Source of the DNA: an uncultured Acetobacteroides sp.
GTDB taxonomy: Bacteria > Bacteroidota > Bacteroidia > Bacteroidales > ZOR0009
Reading direction: 5' to 3'
Assembly: GCF_963678165.1 (NCBI RefSeq)
Contig: NZ_OY782755.1
Coordinates: forward strand, 3,829,501 to 3,893,500
Length of the DNA stretch: 64,000 nucleotides
This document shows, in pieces, positions 58,868 to 64,000 of the stretch. Made by a program: the position numbers and the translations under genes. The notes under the pieces are model-generated. The model worked only from the letters and a program-made list of their open reading frames with translations. It had not been told where the DNA came from and ran no database searches. Within the stretch, counting starts at the first letter, position 1. Each line of letters opens with the position of its first letter.

Positions 58868-60457
58868 ATGAATAAAAAGCAAATCTGGTTACTGGTTTCC
58901 ATCATCTTCCTTACCTCTGTAGGCTTGATATTCGTTCAAACCCTATGGATTAGGAATTCGCTTAAAATCAAAGAAGATGAGTTAAGCGACCAACTCAATG
59001 AGACCATTCGCCAAGTTATTCAAGACATTCAGCAAAGTGAAATACTTACCCAAACCGAAAGAACCGTATCCCCTTTTGGTAATAATGACGCAATCAATCC
59101 CTATTACGAAGATCAGTATAATGTAGTAAAAAAAACTCGCTCATCAGTTCACACCGTTAGTAAAAACGAAAAGATATACTACATCGACTCCAAGGATACA
59201 AACAAGTTTGTCAATCAGGTTAAAGGTTCATTCAAGTCAAATGCAGTAAGTTCAATTGTCAGCAATGCCTATAAGAACAAAAGACCAGAAACTCCCAATT
59301 CACAGAATAGCGAGAGAGTAAGGTTTCCGATGAATGACCGTTACAAGAAGCGTACGGTATTCATCTCCGAAACCATAGATAAACTCATTCGAGTGGAGGA
59401 ACCAATTTCTCAACGTGTCAGCAAAAAACAGATTGATTCTCTTATCCGTCTCGAATTAAAAAAAAGAGGTATACGCATTCCATTTGAGTTTGCTGTAACC
59501 GACGAGGGAGCAAACAACATATTTAAATCTGAAAATTTTGAAAGGAATCCGACAGATGCGCTCACTGTTCACCAACAGATTTCACCAGAAGGCTACACGC
59601 GCACATCTTTCCTTCACGTAAACTTCCCGAACACGCAGAAGGTAGCATTCCGATCTATGGCAATGCTTGCAGCAATGTCCGTCGGATTAACTTTGATCAT
59701 CATTTTTACCTTTTCTCTCACTTTACTTGTTATATTTAGACAGAAGAAATTAGCCGAGATAAAAAATGATTTTGTCAGCAACATGACGCACGAGTTGAAA
59801 ACGCCCATATCAACGATTTCGCTTGCTGCCCAAATGCTACAAGACAAAAGTCTGCCCAACTCATCAAAAAACTATGACTACCTGTCAAAAATTGTTGGTG
59901 ACGAGAGCAAGCGTTTGGGTTTTCTTGTAGAGAAAGTGCTTCAAATGGCAATTTTCGACAAGGGGAAACTTAAACTTAAAACAAAAGAAATTGACGTACA
60001 TGCAATCGCTGGTAAAGTATGCGATAACCTTCAACTTCAGGTTTCCAGCAGAAAAGGATCCCTTGAACGATCATTTTCTGCTGAAAAATGCATTATTTTT
60101 GCCGATGAGGTGCATATTACAAATATTATAGCTAACTTGTTGGACAATGCGTTAAAGTATAGCAAGGGTATTCCTTCAATCAAGTTGTCGACTTACAATA
60201 AGGACGAAGGAATCGTTATAGAAGTGAAGGATAACGGTATTGGAATCAGCAAGGACAACATAAAACGCATTTTTGAACAGTTTTATAGAGTCCCAACAGG
60301 CAACGTACACAACGTAAAAGGCTTTGGTTTGGGATTAAGCTACGTAAAAAAGATTGTTGAAGCACACGGAGGACAGATTTGGGCCGATAGTGAACTAGGC
60401 TCAGGAAGTACCTTCAGCATCTACATACCATTTAAAAGTGGACTAAGTAACAATTAA
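58868..60457 (+). CDS. Sensor histidine kinase (RprX-like)
   Basis: 529 residues. Membrane helix 1 at about 8-26, a periplasmic domain of some 230 residues with Ser/Asn/Lys-rich text, membrane helix 2 at about 270-293 ('LAAMSVGLTLIIIFTFSLTLLVIF'). H-box 'VSNMTHELKTPISTISLAAQML' with phospho-His308, N-box 'NLLDNALKYSKG', G1 'KDNGIGI', F/G2 'EQFYRVPTGNVHNVKGFGLGLSYVKKIV'. Autophosphorylates and passes phosphate to the next-encoded regulator. Signal unknown; similar to Bacteroides RprX in layout. Confidence 0.92.
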   Translation: MNKKQIWLLVSIIFLTSVGLIFVQTLWIRNSLKIKEDELSDQLNETIRQVIQDIQQSEILTQTERTVSPFGNNDAINPYYEDQYNVVKKTRSSVHTVSKNEKIYYIDSKDTNKFVNQVKGSFKSNAVSSIVSNAYKNKRPETPNSQNSERVRFPMNDRYKKRTVFISETIDKLIRVEEPISQRVSKKQIDSLIRLELKKRGIRIPFEFAVTDEGANNIFKSENFERNPTDALTVHQQISPEGYTRTSFLHVNFPNTQKVAFRSMAMLAAMSVGLTLIIIFTFSLTLLVIFRQKKLAEIKNDFVSNMTHELKTPISTISLAAQMLQDKSLPNSSKNYDYLSKIVGDESKRLGFLVEKVLQMAIFDKGKLKLKTKEIDVHAIAGKVCDNLQLQVSSRKGSLERSFSAEKCIIFADEVHITNIIANLLDNALKYSKGIPSIKLSTYNKDEGIVIEVKDNGIGISKDNIKRIFEQFYRVPTGNVHNVKGFGLGLSYVKKIVEAHGGQIWADSELGSGSTFSIYIPFKSGLSNN

Positions 60458-60469
60458 ACCTGTATAACA

Positions 60470-61159
60470 ATGGAAAGCAAGGCGAAGGTTCTTTTAGCAG
60501 AAGATGATGAAAACCTTGGTATGTTACTAAAGGAGTATTTAAACGCCAAAGGTTATCAAACCGAGCTTTATGTCGATGGTGAAAAAGCATTCGACGGATT
60601 TAAGAACAACAAGTACGACATCGTAATTCTAGATGTGATGATGCCCGTAAAAGACGGCTTCTCCGTCGCTAAGGATATCAGAATGATCGACGACAAGGTG
60701 CCAGTACTTTTCCTAACCGCTAAGTCGATGAAGGAAGATGTTCTTGAAGGATTCTCTGTAGGTGGAGATGACTACATGACAAAACCATTCAGCATTGAAG
60801 AACTTCAATACCGTATTGAAGCTATTCTACGCCGCACAAAAGGCGCTGGAGGGGTGGCAAGTCAAGATCAATTTACTCTTAGCACGTTTACTTTTGATGC
60901 TACCAAGCAGATACTTGGACACAATGGCGTTGATCAAAAGCTTACCGCAAAGGAATCGGAATTGCTCAAATTTTTATGTATCAACAGAAATGCTGTACTT
61001 GACAGAAATTTCGCGTTGAAAACTATCTGGTCTGATGATAGCTACTTCAACGCTCGCAGCATGGACGTATACATTACAAAGTTGAGAAAGTATCTAAAAG
61101 ACGATCCGTCAATTCAGATTCTGAATATCAGAGGAAAAGGATTTAAGCTAATCGGCTAA
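60470..61159 (+). CDS. OmpR-type response regulator (RprY-like)
   Basis: 229 residues. Receiver domain with acidic pair E11/D12-D13, phospho-acceptor Asp55 in 'DIVILDVMMPVKDGF', and the K of 'DDYMTKPFS'. C-terminal winged helix ('LTAKESELLKFLCINRNAVLDRNFALKTIWSDDSYFNARSMDVYITKLRKYLKDDPSIQILNIRGKGFKLIG' read in parts). 12 nt after the kinase, so a cognate pair. Confidence 0.95.
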   Translation: MESKAKVLLAEDDENLGMLLKEYLNAKGYQTELYVDGEKAFDGFKNNKYDIVILDVMMPVKDGFSVAKDIRMIDDKVPVLFLTAKSMKEDVLEGFSVGGDDYMTKPFSIEELQYRIEAILRRTKGAGGVASQDQFTLSTFTFDATKQILGHNGVDQKLTAKESELLKFLCINRNAVLDRNFALKTIWSDDSYFNARSMDVYITKLRKYLKDDPSIQILNIRGKGFKLIG

Positions 61160-61161
61160 TA

Positions 61162-61197
61162 AAGTTTTAGGATTGACAATTGTCAATCCTAAAACTT
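61162..61197 (+). terminator. Perfect 36-nt palindrome after the response regulator
   Basis: Arms AAGTTTTAGGATTGACAA and complement with no loop (centre at 61179/61180). No T-run, so either a weak terminator or a protein-binding palindrome. Confidence 0.5.
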
Positions 61198-61236
61198 ATG
61201 TACATTTACGGCAGTAAAAAAGTTGGCTGAAAGGGT

Positions 61237-62217
61237 ATGAGGAATTTTTGGGGAAACATTTCGTTAGCACTAAAACTTAAGTTTGGAATCGTTCCATCGA
61301 CACAAGTTTATGAATCCAAATTGAAAAACATTTGGGATGATGTGGAATTCATTCGTGAATTTTCTAAAGGAGATTTATGGAAAGAATATGAGGAATTTGG
61401 AAAGGCAAAGCATCTATCAAAGGAAGAGCGAAAAAGTGCCAGAATTCGAATCAAAGAAATTGTCCAAAGCGAAAGTTGGAAGCGATATACTAAACTAAAA
61501 AAATCATCAACCATCGCCGAGTTTCTTAGATTAGAAGAAACATTTTCAGATGACTTCGAGTGCGAGAAAATTGATGAGGCGAAATGGCTCACAAAATTCT
61601 TTTGGGGAGAAACCATTTTAGGAAAGGGTTACTCTCATTCTGAAGAGTTTCACAATTATACCGAGGGTAAGAACTTACGATTCAAAAATAGCACCCTCAT
61701 TATTAGTACCAACGAAGAGGAAAACACATCACTCTCGTGGAATAAGAAATACGGATTCCTAAGCAGAAAATCTGGTTTTACCTCTGGAATTATAAATACA
61801 GGCAAAAGTTTCCGCCAGCAACATGGCAGGTTTGAGGCTAAAATGGATTTCAATCATACAGACGGCATTTATAATGCATTCTATATGATTGGCAATTCTG
61901 CGAGTCCTCACCTTAATATTTTTAAGGTATCTCAAAACTTTGAACTTGGTCTAATCAATGGAACAAAGGATAAGGATAACAACCAATCGAAAGTTTCGCT
62001 TAATCTCCTTAAAGAGAATTCCTACATTGCCGGTATTGAATGGAATGATAAGGAAATAAAATGGTTATTGAACGGAGTTGTAGTAAAACGAATCACCAAT
62101 AATCTGCCGAACACTCCACTCTACCTTGTATTTTCATCGGGCGTTTACAAAAATGTAAAAGGAACGGAATCTAACGATTTCCTAATAGATTGGGTTAGAT
62201 GCTACAAGAAGAATTAG
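61237..62217 (+). CDS. GH16/laminin-G-fold protein without the GH16 catalytic residues
   Basis: 326 residues, no signal peptide. Residues about 100-326 form a concanavalin-like sheet domain of the GH16 type: 'FECEKIDEAKWLTKFFWGETILGKGYSH', 'GFLSRKSGFTSGIINTGKSFRQQHGRFEAKMDF', 'YNAFYMIGNSASPHLNIFKVSQNFELG', 'YIAGIEWNDKEIKWLLNGVVVKRI'. The segment HLNIFKV lies where active GH16 enzymes have E-x-D-x-x-E, so catalytic acids are lost. The N-terminal 100 residues are charged and helical. Probably a glycan-binding or structural protein; cytosolic location is odd for that. Own gene, ending in a large terminator. Confidence 0.7.
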   Translation: MRNFWGNISLALKLKFGIVPSTQVYESKLKNIWDDVEFIREFSKGDLWKEYEEFGKAKHLSKEERKSARIRIKEIVQSESWKRYTKLKKSSTIAEFLRLEETFSDDFECEKIDEAKWLTKFFWGETILGKGYSHSEEFHNYTEGKNLRFKNSTLIISTNEEENTSLSWNKKYGFLSRKSGFTSGIINTGKSFRQQHGRFEAKMDFNHTDGIYNAFYMIGNSASPHLNIFKVSQNFELGLINGTKDKDNNQSKVSLNLLKENSYIAGIEWNDKEIKWLLNGVVVKRITNNLPNTPLYLVFSSGVYKNVKGTESNDFLIDWVRCYKKN

Positions 62218-62223
62218 TTGAGA

Positions 62224-62280
62224 GTTGTGAATAAAATAAAAAAGAGGTCGATTAGACCTCTTTTTTATTTTATTCACAAC
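62224..62280. terminator. Bidirectional terminator with perfect 26-bp stem
   Basis: GTTGTGAATAAAATAAAAAAGAGGTC (read in parts) to 62249, loop GATTA, exact complement to 62280, which is the last base of lepA's stop codon. Serves both the GH16-like gene and lepA. Confidence 0.85.
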
Positions 62281-64000
62281 TAATCTCCCATCTTAAGAAC
62301 AGCAAGAAATGCCTGTTGTGGGACTTCAACATTCCCAACCTGACGCATTCTCTTCTTGCCTTTTTTCTGCTTTTCGAGCAACTTGCGCTTACGCGATATA
62401 TCTCCACCATAGCACTTTGCTGTAACATCCTTTCTAAGAGCCTTGATGGTTTCTCGTGCTATTATCTTTGCCCCAATAGCAGCCTGAATAGCAATATCGA
62501 ACTGCTGACGAGGAATGAGTTCCTTTAACTTTTCACACATCTTACGACCAAAGTCGTAGGCATTATCGCGGTGAATAAGGCATGAAAGAGCATCTACAGG
62601 CTCGCTATTAAGCAGGATGTCGAGTTTTACCAGAGTAGCCTGCTGATAGCCATTCAAGTAATAATCGAACGATGCGTAACCACGTGAAATGCTCTTAAGC
62701 TTATCGTAAAAGTCAAATACGATTTCGCTTAATGGCATGTCGAAATTCACCTCAACACGGTCGGTTGAAAGGAATACCTGATTGCGAAGAATTCCACGCT
62801 TATCAATGCAAAGCTTCATGATAGTACCTAGGTACTCGGTTTTAGTGATAACCTGAGCATGAATGGTTGGCTCTTCAATAAAGTCTATAAGTGTTGGAGC
62901 AGGTAAGCCTGATGGATTGTGAACCTCAACAACGTCACCTTTGGTTGTATGTACCTTATATGAAACGTTTGGAACGGTAGTGATCACATCCATGTCGAAC
63001 TCGCGGTAGAGACGCTCCTGAATGATCTCCATGTGAAGAAGCCCTAGAAAGCCTGCACGGAAACCGAAGCCCAACGCAAGCGATGACTCTGGCTCGAAGG
63101 TAAGAGAGGCATCGTTTAGCTGCAACTTTTCGAGCGAAGAACGAAGATCCTCGTAGTCATCAGAATCAACTGGATATAGACCTGCAAACACCATTGGTTT
63201 TACATCCTCAAATCCAGCAATCGCCTTACTGCAAGGCTTAGCAACCTGAGTAATAGTATCACCAACCTTCACCTCAGAGGAGGTCTTAATTCCAGAAATG
63301 ATATAACCAACATCACCGGCTTTAACTTCCTGCTTTGGAAACATCTTCAACTTAAGCACCCCAATTTCATCGGCAACGTACTCCCTTCCTGTGTTGAAAA
63401 ATTTCACCTTATCACCTTGGCGCAAGGTTCCGTTTGTCACCTTGAAGTAGGCGATAATTCCTCTAAAGGAGTTGAAAACAGAGTCGAAAATTAGCGCCTG
63501 AAGAGGTGCCTCAGGATTGCCAGTTGGAGCAGGTACACGACTAACGATTGCCTCTAGTATTTCGGGAACTCCAACACCTGTTTTAGCGCTAGCAGCAATA
63601 ATATCTTCTGGTTTACAACCAATAAGTTCTACAATTTGGTCTGTTACCTCTTCAACCATTGCTGCATCCATATCAATCTTGTTGATAACAGGAATAATTT
63701 CGAGGTTGTGCTCAAGCGCAAGGTAAAGGTTTGATATGGTTTGTGCCTGGATGCCTTGTGTTGCATCCACGATAAGCAGTGCTCCTTCGCAGGCTGCAAT
63801 AGCACGAGAAACTTCGTAGGAGAAGTCAACGTGACCAGGAGTATCAATTAGATTCAAGATATACGTTTCGTTATCCTGAACATACTCCATTTGGATGGCA
63901 TGGCTCTTAATGGTAATACCCTTTTCACGCTCCAAATCCATGTCGTCTAGAACCTGGTTTTGAAACTCCCTTTCGTTAAGGGTGTGGGTTGCCTGCAGAA
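62280..64000 (-). CDS. lepA: Elongation factor 4 (LepA), 5' end cut by window
   Basis: About 573 residues visible; the start lies beyond 64000. GTPase motifs: '[17 protein letters not shown]' (G2), '[36 protein letters not shown]' (G3), '[19 protein letters not shown]' (G4). The diagnostic LepA C-terminal domain ends '[32 protein letters not shown]'. Back-translocates or remodels stalled ribosomes. A clear LepA, not EF-G or TypA. Confidence 0.96.
   Translation of the reverse strand, partial: LQATHTLNEREFQNQVLDDMDLEREKGITIKSHAIQMEYVQDNETYILNLIDTPGHVDFSYEVSRAIAACEGALLIVDATQGIQAQTISNLYLALEHNLEIIPVINKIDMDAAMVEEVTDQIVELIGCKPEDIIAASAKTGVGVPEILEAIVSRVPAPTGNPEAPLQALIFDSVFNSFRGIIAYFKVTNGTLRQGDKVKFFNTGREYVADEIGVLKLKMFPKQEVKAGDVGYIISGIKTSSEVKVGDTITQVAKPCSKAIAGFEDVKPMVFAGLYPVDSDDYEDLRSSLEKLQLNDASLTFEPESSLALGFGFRAGFLGLLHMEIIQERLYREFDMDVITTVPNVSYKVHTTKGDVVEVHNPSGLPAPTLIDFIEEPTIHAQVITKTEYLGTIMKLCIDKRGILRNQVFLSTDRVEVNFDMPLSEIVFDFYDKLKSISRGYASFDYYLNGYQQATLVKLDILLNSEPVDALSCLIHRDNAYDFGRKMCEKLKELIPRQQFDIAIQAAIGAKIIARETIKALRKDVTAKCYGGDISRKRKLLEKQKKGKKRMRQVGNVEVPQQAFLAVLKMGD

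Overview
This 64-kb chromosomal segment comes from a member of the Bacteroidota, most likely the order Bacteroidales. Three things point there. Several promoters have the Bacteroidota -33/-7 form (TTTG, about 20 nt, TAnnTTTG). The protein families fit: IPExxxVDY protein, DUF4919, DUF5329, a long PurF-like enzyme, paired tricorn-like proteases and an RprXY-like two-component pair. Shine-Dalgarno signals are mostly weak. Core genes look to be about 50% G+C by eye, and several islands are clearly AT-rich.

Layout. 0-9.5 kb: truncated LacI regulator, LEA14-like lipoprotein, SPOR-like protein, PurF-like amidotransferase, ABC-F ATPase, DUF5329 protein, glutathionylspermidine-synthase-like ligase and small envelope proteins. 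9.5-11.7 kb: accessory block with a 21-bp repeat array, an HTH protein and an AT-rich three-gene cassette (HEPN protein, unknown protein, SecB-like chaperone) that looks like an undescribed toxin-antitoxin-chaperone system. 11.8-21 kb: GNAT, MORN-repeat protein, two rRNA-type methyltransferases, an MgtE-N/CBS protein with an Nramp-related transporter whose motifs suggest Mg2+, and an oxidoreductase. 21-29 kb: AhpD-like protein and two full-length paralogous tricorn-like proteases. 29-35 kb: tRNA-Ser, asparaginase, TatD, DprA, proline dehydrogenase, tRNA-Arg. 35.8-40.8 kb: leuACDB preceded by a very leucine-rich leader peptide, implying control by translation-coupled attenuation. 41-51 kb: mosaic accessory region with a tandem duplication of an IS200-like (RAYT-type) transposase and its hairpins, two AT-rich gene islands preceded by copies of the same ~97-bp element, an internally duplicated unknown protein and a membrane-anchored MutS-like ATPase. 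51-55 kb: OprB-like porin, OxyR, and a divergent dps-ahpC-ahpD peroxide operon with a plausible OxyR site abutting its promoter. 55-64 kb: purN, acpP-fabF-rnc-IPExxxVDY, a two-component system, a GH16-fold protein and truncated lepA.

The most unusual whole-window pattern is five intergenic tandem arrays (near 9.7, 19.8, 29.0, 31.7 and 48.2 kb). Their sequences differ but all share one period of 21 bp (42 bp in one case). A fixed period with free sequence suggests a common origin or function set by spacing (two helical turns, or seven codons). I know of no described family matching this. All functional calls come from reading the sequence; no database search was run.
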